Positions 22,938 through 34,518 of a DNA stretch of 64,000 nt are shown here, piece after piece. Origin of the DNA: Agrocybe praecox (taxonomy: Eukaryota; Basidiomycota; Agaricomycetes; Agaricales; Agrocybaceae); contig OZ024843.1 in the NCBI GenBank assembly GCA_964017145.1, forward strand, positions 3,738,443 through 3,802,442, given 5' to 3'. The stretch's first letter is position 1. Every line of letters starts with the position of its first letter. The notes under the pieces are model-generated. The model did no database searches and had not been told where the DNA came from. It saw only the letters and a list, made by a program, of their open reading frames with translations. The position numbers were made by a program, and so were the translations under genes.

Positions 22938-23869
22938 GAATGTGTGAGAGTTATCCTCCCGAGTCTGGATTTATCATGCGCAACAAAATGATAAGAAAAC
23001 GAAGGATTTTCAAAATTAGTTCGACGCACCAGAAGGTGGTTGTTGTTGTCAGATGAAAAGGTTCCAGGAATTCCAGGATGAACCGAACGTATATGCGGCC
23101 GGCGCAATACGTGACACTACCCAACGGTCTAATTGCAGATAAGCTCTTTCAGTTACGCTGAACACATATTGTTGCAAGTTTCTAGCTGACACACACCTCC
23201 AGGACGTAGATAGTATCAAGGAGGAAGAAGCGATCCATGTATCATATGATCCCTGCGACTGGTGTGTGAAGGGAAATCCCGACTGGAATGACGGATGTGG
23301 TTATTTGCCGAGCTCAGCAAGTCCCATGAGAGCGTTACGTATCTAATTGCGATGCGGGTGCACAGAAAAATGCTGTTCGAACTTCGCTGTCATCAGTTTT
23401 CGTTGATTTCTGTTGGCTTGGTATGTATGAAGGATCCAGACAAATTGAAAATCAAGCGCAAGCTGCAACGGCTGCCCAAATATGTAAAGGTAAAGCCAGG
23501 ATGGGTTACTCCAAAATCCAGGAAAATTTAGTTCGTTTAATCCACGATTCTGTTTTACGAGAATAGAACTCGGGAACGACGGGCGACTAACGAAGGGTTA
23601 GGAAGAGTGTCAAGTTATAATCGAAGTGGAAAGGGTTTGGGCGCGAAACGAAACGAAACTATCTTAGTCGCTTGTCTCGCAGGTTGGAGTATTGATCACA
23701 TCTTCAAGAGGACATAAAACTGATATATCATAGCCAGCAAAAGTCGCCGTTGATCATTGGAAAGATATTATCAGGTAGAAATGCAGGTCCTGAGGTGTAG
23801 ACATTGTATCATACAAATGTCGGACCTGCAGGCAAATAGGCCTGGAGCGGGTGTCCCTCGGGACATACG
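22938..23869. other. intergenic region with coding-like fragment and hairpin
   Basis: 932 bases. An open frame without ATG at 23143-23346 reads ADTHLQDVDSIKEEEAIH and YDPCDWCVKGNPDWNDGCGY, which looks like real coding sequence but has no start or neighbouring exon I can place. An overlapping 78-codon frame at 23295-23531 ends in a Lys-rich KIKRKLQRLPKYVKVKPG. Either could be a gene remnant. A hairpin lies at 23782-23830. Confidence 0.35.
23782..23830. repeat. imperfect hairpin downstream of family member A
   Basis: Outer arms TGCAGGTCC (23782-23790) and GGACCTGCA (23822-23830) are perfect. Inner arms GACATTGTAT and ATACAAATGTC pair with one bulged base. It would form a stable stem in the 3' part of the gene A transcript or mark a small mobile-element relic. 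Confidence 0.7.
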
Positions 23870-25552
23870 TCAAAACTTCCTCTTCGTAGTTGCTTCGTCG
23901 TCTGAGAAATAAATTTCCAGGCGTGTCCTGTTTGTTGTCTTCGACGCTTTCTTGAGTTGCGGCGGGCTTTTTCTGCCTTTGCTTTCAAATTTCTCCTCCT
24001 TTTTTATTTTTATATCTCCGTCTTCATCCGTGCTTTCCTTCTTGATCCTAGTCTTAGGCTGTTCTTTGGACGATGTCTTTGTTTTTTTGTTGTCTGTGTT
24101 TGGCGCTGGAGGTACCCAGTTCGCGAATCCTTCCACAATTTCTTTTTGGAAGGGCTCGTCATACCCCACACATTTCATCACTGATACTTGCAAGTTCTGA
24201 AACCAGAGCAAAGGTTAGAAATATAGGAAGAAAGGAAACGCATACAACCAACCTCATCGCCATTGTCCAAAGCTCGTTTGACATCCTCTGGAGTGGCCAA
24301 TAGATACCTTCCATTATTGAGAACAGCTTGCCACTCGGCATATGTGGGGTTACGGCCCATGTCTTTCCGCGCTATGACGCGGGCGCGTAGTCCGGCGCCC
24401 CAAGGTCTCTTGCTGATTTGATTGACCCAAGCATTGCGAGCCTGGCAGAGAAAATCAACAGTGGTGCACATAGGCGAGTAAAAGAGACTATATTACCTGC
24501 ACTGGAAGCGTACACCATTCATCCTTCGAGAGACACGGACATGGTATATCCACATACATTCCCACATATAGCCATTTACTCGGTTCAATTCTAGTAAACA
24601 GCCTAAACACATAGTCGGTCTGTGTGGCATCGATTTGAGTATGGAAGAAAAGGCCATTTTTACCAGGTAACTGAGGGGCATATGTGTGGTGTGCAGCGTT
24701 GAGATACATGAAATCATCCATGCCATGGATAGCAAATTTTTCTTCTCCGATTTTGGGATAAACTACAATGCTGTTCCCTCCGTAGACGTTGGACATGAAT
24801 TGTCGGGAAACCATTGCTTGCTGGATTTCTATATCCAAGCCAATGGGGAAACCATTGAACCCATAGGGTTTTAACCTATCGTAGATACTGTCCAGGCTTA
24901 TTTCGAGATTTTTCATGCATTTCATTTTTGGCTAACCAACAAAATGTCTTCGTTAAATCGCACAGAGCGAGTCTCAGCCAAATGAGGTTCCTTACATTTT
25001 TAAACGCCTTGATCTTTTTATAGTCTTCGTAACGCCTTTTGCTTATGGCTGACCAAGTCGACAGCAAAACTACGGGGATTAGACGCGGTCGTTTGGAAGG
25101 GCGACTATTATCAGGTAGCATTTCCTCCACCGGTTCGCGTTTGATTGGGGATTTGCTCTTGATTTAACATGGTTTGAAACAATACTCAATAGAGTTTTAA
25201 GAGGAGACATACTTGTTTGTCATGCTCTTTCTCTTTCTCTTGTGTTAAGCATCCTTTTAAAAAGGTAGGGGTTTCGACGTCTTTCGCTTTCCCTGATCTG
25301 CAGACATCTTCGATATTTATACCCTAAAGCATCATTAAAACATGGTTTAAATCCAGGATAAAGTTTACTCGCCAGTTCTTGAGACAGAGCGGACAAGAAA
25401 AGTTGCGCTTCTTCTAGTTCCTTCAATTTATCTTGGGTATTTTCGTTTTTTACTTCTACTTTGTTGCAGGTTTCCTATATGTATCGTGAGTGAGCCTGAA
25501 AGTAACAAAAGGCGGGATTATGACGAACCTGGGGTTCAATCTTGGGCAACAT
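23870..25552 (-). CDS. family member A: uncharacterised basidiomycete domain (possibly DUF6697)
   Basis: Function unknown. It is a paralog of B (26221-28169) and C (36897-38744). From memory the domain may be the one catalogued as DUF6697; I could not check. The start MLPKIEPQ at 25552 joins ETCNKVEVKNENTQDKLKEL. A basic helical region (RPSKRPRLIPVV, SKRRYEDYKKIKAFKN) precedes the shared core: SRQFMSNVYGGNS, HGMDDFMYLN, GKNGLFFHTQ, FRLFTRIEPSKWLYVGMYVD, AWVNQISKRPWGAGLRARVI and MKCVGYDEPFQKEIVEGF. The tail is Lys/Glu-rich. The open frame stops at 23870 after DDEATTKRKF. The motif YVPRDTRSRPI, matching the C-termini of the paralogs, lies just downstream in another frame. A 44-nt intron at 23902-23945 would restore it and move the stop to 23754. 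It is divergent from B and is the most diverged copy. Confidence 0.75.
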
Positions 25553-26220
25553 ATAGCGTATAGTTGATTTATTGATGGGTGGATGAATGTAGTCCCTCGC
25601 CTTCCCTTATGCATCGTCAAGCCTTGCCTCAAGGCCATTATGTTGAAGACCCTGAACTTATTACTCAAATCCCACGCTAACGAACAGAAGTCGAGAGAAG
25701 TTACTGTTCGTCCGAACAGCCGGCGTGCAGGAAGCAGATATCATTCCATATATCGTTTGCCAATAGAGAAAAGGAGAGCTATGAGTTTCCAATCTCGAAA
25801 CTTTTGATATTCTTGAATATTCGACGTTCAACACGAGCATTGAGCTTAACGTTATAAACGTTTCGACGGTGAATGCAGAGGAGGAAAATAACTGAATCAC
25901 GTGGTCGTGACCTTGGTAAGTTGTATGAAACCATTGATAGCGAAGTCGGAACATACTTCTTATACAAAACACAACTAGTTGTTTAACAAAATGACCTATG
26001 ATAATCTGGCATAGCGCGTCGTACGATACACGGTAAGTATAGCAATCATGAAAGATCACTTACTCAAGAATACTCATTATTTCGAGCAAATTTCAAGTTC
26101 GTCGGCAAACTTATGCTTGGGTTCTCTCATTGAATAGATAAGACTTGAGTACAAAAATAAATTGTTTGATAAGCACGTACCCCAAGACGTTGACATCTAA
26201 CCCTTTCGACGCGTCTTTCA
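25553..26220. other. bidirectional promoter region between family members A and B
   Basis: 668 bases between two divergent paralogs. It contains no gene. The cell-cycle-type box ACGCGT is at the B end only; I see no equivalent near the A start. Confidence 0.5.
26206..26220 (+). promoter_or_regulatory. MluI-box-containing 15-mer shared with family member C
   Basis: TCGACGCGTCTTTCA ends directly at the ATG of B. The same 15 bases, in the same orientation relative to the gene, lie 43 bases upstream of the C start (38787-38801). ACGCGT is the MCB element bound by the MBF factor at G1/S in yeasts. Its use here is inferred. Confidence 0.5.
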
Positions 26221-28169
26221 ATGAGCATAGAACAACACCAGTCTTTTATCCAGCCAGCGGGAATCCTCAACGAGCACTATGAATGCCAGATTGCGTGGCT
26301 CCTGAATGAGAAGGAAGCTGTTAAGGTAGGAGCACATCCTGCTCTTTTTGCTGGGTATCTTGAATGTCGCGATAACCTTTGGCTTTTAGACACTCGATGT
26401 TGATGATAAAGTTAAAGTTAAACTTGAGTATCAAGAGCCCAACCTTCCTGTAGTTGGCGATGATGAATCCATGCCCATGCCATTGATAATTACGGCAGAC
26501 GAAACAAAGTCATCCATATCAGTGGATCATGATGAGGTAGATACTTGAAGCAAATTGTTTACCATAATTCTCCCCCAAAGCAAGCTGATCGATAAACATA
26601 GAAGGATCCCAATAACTGGCCTGCAGTAGATTCTGCACAACCCTCCAATGACGAACCCCCAGTGAAAGAGGAAGCAACGGAGGAGGCTATAGACCACAAA
26701 GAGATTGAGGTACTTGCCTGCAATTTTCATCGCTGTTCTAGTCTTCACTGGGATACATGCTATAGGATGAATCTACTCATTCGTCATTGTTGAACGCTAA
26801 AAAAACTTGCAATGGCGATATTCTTGTCAAAGCAGCAGAAGAACAGACAATCCAAGAAAAGGTAGACGCGCTCCTCGAATCTCTTATCCATCACATTCCC
26901 AAGAAACGAAGGGTGGAAGTCCTCGTTCCAACAATGGATGAAGTCAAGCAAAAGGGAAAAAAACGTCTGGAAGATCTCCAGAAACTCAAAGCTATGAAGA
27001 ATGTATGTAGGACATTTTTTTTCTCCTTTACTTTCAGGACTGACCATTTCACTTATTGACGCTTAGCCTGTTGTCAAGAAAAAAGCCAACATGGAATTAA
27101 AGCGCGATACGCTTCACGCGCGTCTAATACCCATCGGGTTCGAGTTGTTTGATATCACGTTGGATAAACCTAGCCAGGACGTCAAAGTTACTCGCCGATT
27201 TATGTCTCAAACGTTCGGCGGAAGTGAACAGGGTATCTTCCCTCCGATAGCCAAAAAGTTCTTCGATATACACGGCATGAACGATTTTATGTATCTTAAT
27301 CCTGACTTTCAATCGGAGGCTCCAGAGGTTCCTGGTGCATCAGGCCTTTATTTCAACCTCCAAAAGGGTGAAGATTTTACACAGATAATGCGGGTCCTCA
27401 CAAGAATCAACGTCGGCATGTGGCAATACATGGGCATGTACGAAGTCAAGAGGAGCGAACGTCCCGCACTCACAAGAGCAGAATGGTTCGCGCAATCGAC
27501 AAAGGTAAGCAAACATTTTTATTTATTTACCCCAGATGTTCTTATTAATGTATACCGCTCAATCGGTCAGTTTCGGAAGACTTGGGCAGATGAAATATGC
27601 CATAAAAAATGGGGTTGGTGTGTTCGGATCCGTATCGTAGGACGCAGGGTATTCGGCAGGGAACCAACACCACAAGAGTGCAATGATCTCACGAAAACCA
27701 GTAATGCTTGGAAACATGTCACACCAGCGGAAATCGAACAAGCTTACGACGAAGGCAAAGAGGTGAGTCGTATTTAAATCAACACATCCAAAATTCTGAC
27801 CCATTTCTGAAGAAAATTGGTGTCTGGACTATGAAATGTGTTGCCTACGATAACGCGTTCCAGCGTCAGCTTTGCGACAAGTATCCAACTTTCGTCCCTC
27901 GTCCACCGAAATCTGAACAGCTCAAGGGCAGCAAGGCAGCAAAGGAAAAGAAACCCAGTGTGAAAACAGAAATTGCCCCAAATTCTGGTAATCCCACTAC
28001 GCGTAGCACTGGTAAAAAACGAAAGCATTCCGAGACGCACGAATCTGAGTCGGAAGAAGATAGTAAAAATTCGGAAAGTGATTCGGGATCTTTTGACTTG
28101 GAGGAACCAGACGAAAGTCACCTCTACCGAAATAGAGGAACTCGTTCACGACCAATAGTTTTCCAGTAG
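26221..28169 (+). CDS. family member B: uncharacterised basidiomycete domain (possibly DUF6697)
   Basis: Function unknown. It is the best-preserved copy of the A/B/C family and its eight or so exons all splice in frame. The N-terminus MSIEQHQSFIQPAG leads to an acidic region with KDPNNWPAVD (compare EDPNDWNPVN in C) and a helical stretch VDALLESLIHHIPKKRRVEV. The core follows: ARLIPIGFELFDITLDK, TRRFMSQTFGGSEQ, DIHGMNDFMYLNPDF, PEVPGASGLYFNL, MRVLTRINVGMWQYMGMYEV, FRKTWADEICHKKWGW and GVWTMKCVAYDNAFQRQLC. Then comes a Lys/Glu/Ser-rich tail ending RGTRSRPIVFQ. The KKRR and KKRKH patches suggest nuclear location. The repeated aromatic/basic motifs look like a folded beta-rich domain, but I cannot assign an activity. 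Confidence 0.85.
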
Positions 28170-28196
28170 GCTAAACACAGGTGTCGCAATGATTAA

Positions 28197-29863
28197 TCAC
28201 AGCTCGTCGTGTCTGTCCTCAGATATTTCAGGTTTTAGTGAGCTAGCGAGCCATTTCCGCACAACGTCGTTGAATTCTTCAGGATATTCCAGGTTTACCC
28301 AATGAGCACCTGGCATAATCTAGGTTTATGTGTCAGTAAACGTAAATGAAAGCACAACATATGTTGTTGGCTTGCGATATAGAGGAAGGAATTTACGCGT
28401 GTTGTGAGGTTTGGAATGTGTTGCTCTGAACCGAGCATTTTTGATAATTGGTACCAGTCGGCTACGGGATCCTATCGCACATGTTATTGGGACATACCAA
28501 AGAGAAGAATTGTAAGAACGTACTTCTGTAGGGTATATCGCCAAAACAGGCTGGATAATAGTATGATTGCCTTGAGAATTAGCAACGCTCCATCCGAGCT
28601 GTCGATTCTACAGAGAATCTAAAAGTTAGAATAGCCATTCAACGAGGAGCAAGCAAACGGAGCCATATATACCTTATCAGAGTAGAAGTACAGGGCTATA
28701 GAAATTATCAACAATAAGTTTAGAGATGGCATAATATTAACAACGCGACGTGCTGTTTTTGAAACCGTTTTGACTGTACTGTTCAACGAAATAGTCTTCC
28801 TCTTCGAGTGTAAAGAATGGGATAGGGGGGATCTAGCCAATTCGAAGTTCATCGATGAGAAAAACCCACGGTGAATTATACACACCTCTTCTACGTCATC
28901 CCAAGCAGCCAAGAAAGAATTCGCGTCTTTTAAGAAGTGATCCGGAGGAGGACTTGCCACTGTCCTCAGAGTTGCCCTCGCCGTCCTTCTGATATCTTTG
29001 TCAAGTTCGGCAACCGCAGCGTCAGGCTGAGAGTCAAAGAATAATTGGTACGTCAAGGTGGGTAGGGCAGGCACGAGGTTTTTGATAGGTACGAAATCCC
29101 CTGTCGAAGGCAAGTACTATACAAGTTGCCAATGAATACCGATTGATTCAATCCAGGCTATGGTATCTCACAGGAACAACAGCGCCTATGACGGCCTTGA
29201 TTTTATCTGGTCGTAGTCTGGCAGCTTCGTAGCAAATCGATGAGCCCCAATCATGCCTGTGATCTATTATGTTAGACTGAATCTTGCAATGGCAGAAGAT
29301 AACGAGGATATTGTACGCACCCCATACAAACAGCCGACGAGACACCCGCGTCCTCCAGAACGCATACCAAATCGTTCACGATGTCAGGAATACTTCCTGA
29401 TGATCTCACTTCTCCTGGATGAGTGGATTCGCCAAAACCACGCAAGTCAGGCACAACCAAATGGTAATCGTCCTATGTATATTCAAGATGTCCTACCGTC
29501 AGCCGACCTTCAAGGATACATTGTATTAAATACTAACCTTAAACCCAAGGATTTGTTTTGACCATGTACTCCAAAGCCCAGGCCAGCCGTGTACCATGAG
29601 CAGGGTCTCGGAAGCAGTTGGATTGACATTAACGTAGTCTATCATCAAAACGCAACGGGCCATTGCTATTAGCATTAACCCAAAAGCAATTGTCGAGCTC
29701 AAAACATACTGATTTGGATGTCCACTGTTTCCTCCGTCAATCCTCTTCGAGACGCTCGGCATGTCGCAGTTTTCTTCGAATAATTCCTAGGATTGAAGTC
29801 AGCTGTAGATTGCGCAACGGCAACTATACAAAATGAAACTAGAATCGATTTCAAGGTGATCAT
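28197..29863 (-). CDS. secreted epoxide-hydrolase-like alpha/beta hydrolase
   Basis: Probably opens epoxides, or acts on related esters or halides, by the Asp-His-Asp mechanism. The start MITLKSILVSFCIVAVAQS is a signal peptide. Next come LLMVHGWPGLWSTW (oxyanion HGxP), VVPDLRGFGESTHPG, then HDWGSSICYEAARLRP with the nucleophilic Asp. The lid contains LPTLTYQLFFDSQPD, whose Tyr fits one of the two lid tyrosines. AIYPTEDPVADWYQL offers the acid residue, and IMPGAHWVNLEYPEEF the catalytic His. It ends EISEDRHDEL. All pieces splice in frame; several introns are near 44 nt. The final four residues HDEL match an ER-retention signal, so it may stay in the secretory pathway rather than leave the cell. 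It is convergent with family member B, only 27 bases apart. Confidence 0.85.
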
Positions 29864-30508
29864 GGTAAGAGTTTGTCAACGGGAAGGACGACGAAGAAAT
29901 AGGAAGGATAGAGAAAGCAGCAACTTCACAAGACAGAGTCCGAGTAACGGACTGGGCGCGTTTCAAAGCTGTCCGTGTCCATCTGTTTTTGATCGTCGTT
30001 GACTGGAATTGAGTCTTATGTTAGACTGACAGCAAAAACAGGGTAAGCTTAATATAGATAGTCTGGATCATCGCACTGCGCACAGTGGTGATCGATATTG
30101 TCCGCACTCTAAGGAATTGGTTGACGATCACTACTTATATTTGTAGCCACAGAACGGAAGATGCAGCGGCTGCCAGCGAGAATAAACTCGCTCGTACCGC
30201 AAAACTTAAAGCCAAAGCCAAGGTCCATGGAGAATCATAGGCATCGAAAAAAATCGTGCCGTTTGGATTGGAACAAAGCAGTGGTAAGGCTACATCGTGA
30301 TTGAATAATTGCGACTATAAGGCCGACGTGAAAGGGTGGTATACACAGGAAATGGATGAGCAGTCAATTGACATTAGGCGAAAGTACTTTAAAAGATGCA
30401 GATGTCGTGATGTGTGTGTCGTTGAAAAAAAACCATATGAATGCAATGAGCGACTGATGTGATGTTGAGGGTCGAAGTCGAGTGCTGGTATAAGGTGCAG
30501 TGCGCAGA
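29864..30508. other. intergenic region
   Basis: 645 bases between the hydrolase start and the 3' end of the next gene. A stretch near 30153-30240 (CAGCGGCTGCCAGCGAGAATAA, GCCAAAGCCAAGG) looks slightly coding-like but no consistent frame was found. No gene is called. Confidence 0.4.
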
Positions 30509-32862
30509 TTAATCTACGTCTTCCATACCTCCTGGCACAGGAGGGAATGTACCGAGAGAAGCAGGAGGCGACATAGGGATAAGTGGCGGAGGTGGTGTGA
30601 TGGAAGATGACCTTGGGGGGACGGCAGGGGGTGGGTTACTAGTCACAGTAGAAGTGGATGCTGCTGCCTGGGCTTGTGGTTTCGCTCGGCGGTCCCGTTC
30701 ATTCCGAGCCATGCTCAATTTCTTGCGCTGGAGTTTAGAGAACGCAGAAAGGTTCGTCAACGCATCCATCACATTCATCTTATTCGGACGCTCCTGCAAC
30801 CTAAAGGAAAGGGGAAAGGGTCGTAAATCCAATTGAATAAGATATCAATATCTAAGAGGCGTACTTGTTGATCATTTCATTTACTATGTCTGAGCCACGA
30901 AGCCAGGGCATCATTTCGACGGCTTTGACGTAGAGTTTCGCCAAAATGATCGGGCCGCCTTTCATGCGTTGAGCCAAATGAACCCAGCCATCAAATATAC
31001 CTTTGAGATTAGGTCGATATTCCTCCCTCAAGTCCTCCAAGTCGGGGTCATGCTGGTCCAAATCAACGAAATTGAGTAGGTCGCTATCATCGCCATCGTC
31101 TGCACCAGGCATCACCGGTAACCCCATCATCATAGCAGCGAATGTCATTGGATGCAGTGGCCCATTCCCCGGACTTGTTGCTACGTGGTCTATCCATGCC
31201 GCAATACGGTCTTGACGTTCCACTGACGAGTGGCGCAATTTCAAGATGCTGCTCATTTCTGTCCTATTTGCGTCATCTTCGATGTGACAGAAACAAGAGC
31301 TAACCATGGCATAGATCGCTCGCAGACTTTCGTTGAGTTCTTTCTCTAAGATGCTGATGCTGAGGGCATTGTGAGGCGAATGTTCGAGTATGGCGACTGC
31401 ACATTGAAGTGTCGCGAGGTCGCGAGGTCGAAGGAGGTATGAATGATTCTTGAGGAGTGTGGCAATGGAATTTTGCTTTCCATTCAAGATGTGGATATCC
31501 AAAGCAGCGACCAGATTGTCTGGAGTATCCCCCGCAATGTCGGATAGTATTTTATCAACCTTTACTTCGGTCCCGCTAACGTCCTGGCTAATCGACATGA
31601 GAGTTCTATATATCCTGACGGACGGTAGAACCTTGAAGAGCGTTATCAACCTATCTTCGACACTTGCTCGTAGAGGTAACCGTGCTTCGTTTATTTCATG
31701 AGACCAGTAGCTTGCATGAAAGGAGCAGGAGCAGTGTTCCGAGTATGCGGATTCATCGTCGCTATAAAGACCTTCGTCTGTGGATTCTAGATATTCATCT
31801 TCATCTATATCCTCATAATCATCCTCGTCTTCATCCTCCGTAGCTGATAAAAATGAGAATATAATCAAAATTTGCAGAGAATTACTCACTAGCCAGTCCT
31901 CCATAAAGTAATCTTCCTAGAGCACTCACTCCCAAAATTGATTCAATGTCCTCTAGCAGGTCCGGCAGCTTCTTTTTATCTCTTTCCGAACCTTTTGCAA
32001 GCAACGACACCAAAAGATCCCGCCATATCCACAGAAGTATGCGGTCGATATTCTTTGGCCCAAGAAAGGAGTACCTTTTCAGTGTCTTTCCTTTCTTATT
32101 CTTGAGAGAAAATTCGACGGAAAGATTCATGAGTGGGCATTTGCATCTGCATGGACCATCAGGTATTCAGGAGTCGAGTCATGTAGAAAAGGGAATATCA
32201 CTCACCCTCCTGCAGAGGTATTGTCCGAAAGCTGGGTCAACGCATCAGCCACAAAAAGTAGGCATGTGTGTGCAGTAAGATAGTTGATGTTATGTTCAAA
32301 GACCACACTCCATATGTCATTTAGCCAGTTTGTGAGACTTTGCACGACCTCTCTTAGCAGTTCATCCCGATTACTCCTTTCTTTGATGAACGATGTCTTT
32401 GAATCGCGGGAGAGTTCGTCGAAGAGAGAACTTATTTGCATCCTCTTAACCCTAAGATTAAGTTCTGGGACTGATTTATACTTGTTCTGGAGACGCGTCG
32501 CTGCCGCAAGGACTTTTTTGGTAGTCGTCAGATATGTGGCGAACAGAGGGGGTTTGTATTCTCACTTTTCTTCGATTTCTCGCGCGGAATTTGATCAAGA
32601 ATACCTGAAAGATGTTTCTCTACAAGTATTTGCTGCGCCTCCGAGGGCAGAGAACTGAAGATCTCCACGAACCTAACGAAAAAAATATCAGTGTCCATTT
32701 AGTATCCAAAGCCTCAGACAATAACTACTTTGTCTTCATTTTGCAATCAGTGTACCTTGAAGATTGCTTCTTTCTAGTTGAATTGCAATACTTCAGTATA
32801 TGAGTTGGCAGTGCCCCCCCTGAGTTGTTGACCTCTGGGTTGAAAGGGTCACTAGCTTGCAT
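30509..32862 (-). CDS. unknown protein with acidic hinge and helical domains
   Basis: I do not recognise this protein. It begins MQASDPFNPEVNNSGGALP. Helical segments follow: FVEIFSSLPSEAQQILVEKH, KRMQISSLFDELSRD, LTNWLNDIWSVVFEHNINYL and DRILLWIWRDLLVSLLAKGS. Then comes a strongly acidic hinge (ATEDEDEDDYEDIDEDEYLE) and a second long helical block (VEDRLITLFKVLPSVRIYRT, ILEHSPHNALSISILEKELN, GIFDGWVHLAQRMKGGP). The C-terminal end is Ala/Pro/Ser-rich after a basic LQRKKLSMARNERDRRAK. There are at least six exons, all joining in frame, and about 700 residues. No signal peptide or membrane helix stands out. The overall look is a helical-repeat protein, cytosolic or nuclear; function cannot be inferred. 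Confidence 0.8.
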
Positions 32863-34518
32863 TGTGATTTGGGATTTGACAATATTGACGATGACTTCCC
32901 CTTTTGGAACGCGCATGTGATGTTTCTATGTATACAGCAGTCATGTGCGTCTAAATATATTGAGGCGCGTCCGACTTGGCGCGTCCGAGCGTATCGCGTC
33001 CCTCTCTTTGGTCCCTGCTCACAAGTCACAAGGCCTCACAAGTTCTATGTCCACAGCTTTGAACAGTCTTAATTTTAATATTACTTGAGTCAGCCACAAG
33101 CTATGACATCAGTCATCACCCATTCCATAGTAGCAGTCGATGAATGTCCAAAACTACGGTTAGCAAGGAGCGTCAAGACTTGTGGCACCGTGGGATGAAG
33201 TCTAGATCACAGTGTATTATACTTACTAATACTAGTCTTCATATTACTCCAGATTATTTGGTACTTAATCCTTTACATCGCTCTTTAGACTCGGGGACAA
33301 TGTTCGGAATTACTAACATGATGTGTCCATTGGTTTAATTGAAGCTAATTTTAAAAGAAACCATGCCCAAGATTGGCCCAAGACTCAAATGGTATTGTGC
33401 TTGCGGCCTTTTCGGTCAATTTACCTATTCAGCAGTTCTGTATAGAAAAATCATGGGTTATGGCATTGGATGTACGTACTCTCTGCAGCTGTTTACTGCT
33501 TTTCATCTCACATATGTGTGGATGGATCAATGGTAGAATTCAAGAATCAGGGAGATCAATCTCTACTGACTTCAAGTTGCTCTACCCCGTCTATAGTCAA
33601 ACCTGTTTTATTCAATTGAGCAGGACACAGAGAAATAAGTACGTCGAGCGCCACCAACCCATATAAGTATCACTGACATTTGGCATTTGATGTAGCGTTT
33701 AATTATACTAGGCTTTCCTAACTGAGGATGTACACGCATTTTCAATTTAGCGCGCGCCGAGTTTATTTGTACTAGAATCTCACGATCACGTTTGAATATG
33801 ACCCGGGGGATTGACCGAAGTTGTATCACCCCACGTTTCCGCTACGGTCATACTTGGATATCCTACATACCATCCTACGGTCGAGATATGTCGAAGAAAC
33901 TCAAGACAGCGTTCCGAAAAGTCGGACTTCGGTTTGATTATTCGGGGGGGACGTTTATCCTAAGAAACAACCGTTTTAAGGAACTGAGTGGCGGATGGCG
34001 GCTGTCAACAGCTATTTTCTAAGACGAAATGAAATGGGCACCATCATAGTAACATAAGGTATGTCATTCACTAACCCCAACAGGCAGCGATAGGCAAACT
34101 GCGATTGAATCCCAGCTACATCATCAAAAAAGTCACATTGGCGGCCAACGAGGCTAGATTGTGCACCTCTTTCTCACCATCTGCTACTATTTCTATCGAA
34201 AAGAAAATTCCCTGCAACCACTGTCAAGCCTAGTAAGTTGACATCACAGTGTGTACCTATATACAACCTCTTACTCCGATTACATCTTCAGAGATCTGTC
34301 TGTGATAATGGCGTTATGTCAAAATGGAATTATAATAACAGATTGGAGATTTTCCATGTAATCTGTACTTATTCCGCATATTTCTCCCGAGGACATGGTT
34401 AGAACGTTCCGCGACTAAGATAGCGTCCACACGCTCATTCGATGCTCAGCGCCAATATTTATATCTGCTCTCCATCCTCCTCGTTAAAATCCCATCGCTT
34501 TCCCCCTTACTTCACCGA
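32863..34518. other. gene-poor divergent intergenic region
   Basis: 1656 bases between the unknown gene and the second P450. Near 32964-33000 there are three GCG(C)GTCC-type repeats (aggcgcgtccgacttggcgcgtccg). Short open frames at 33339-33666 and 33792-34022 show no motif. The P450 side carries TATTTATATCTGC near 34456, a possible TATA element. Confidence 0.4.
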
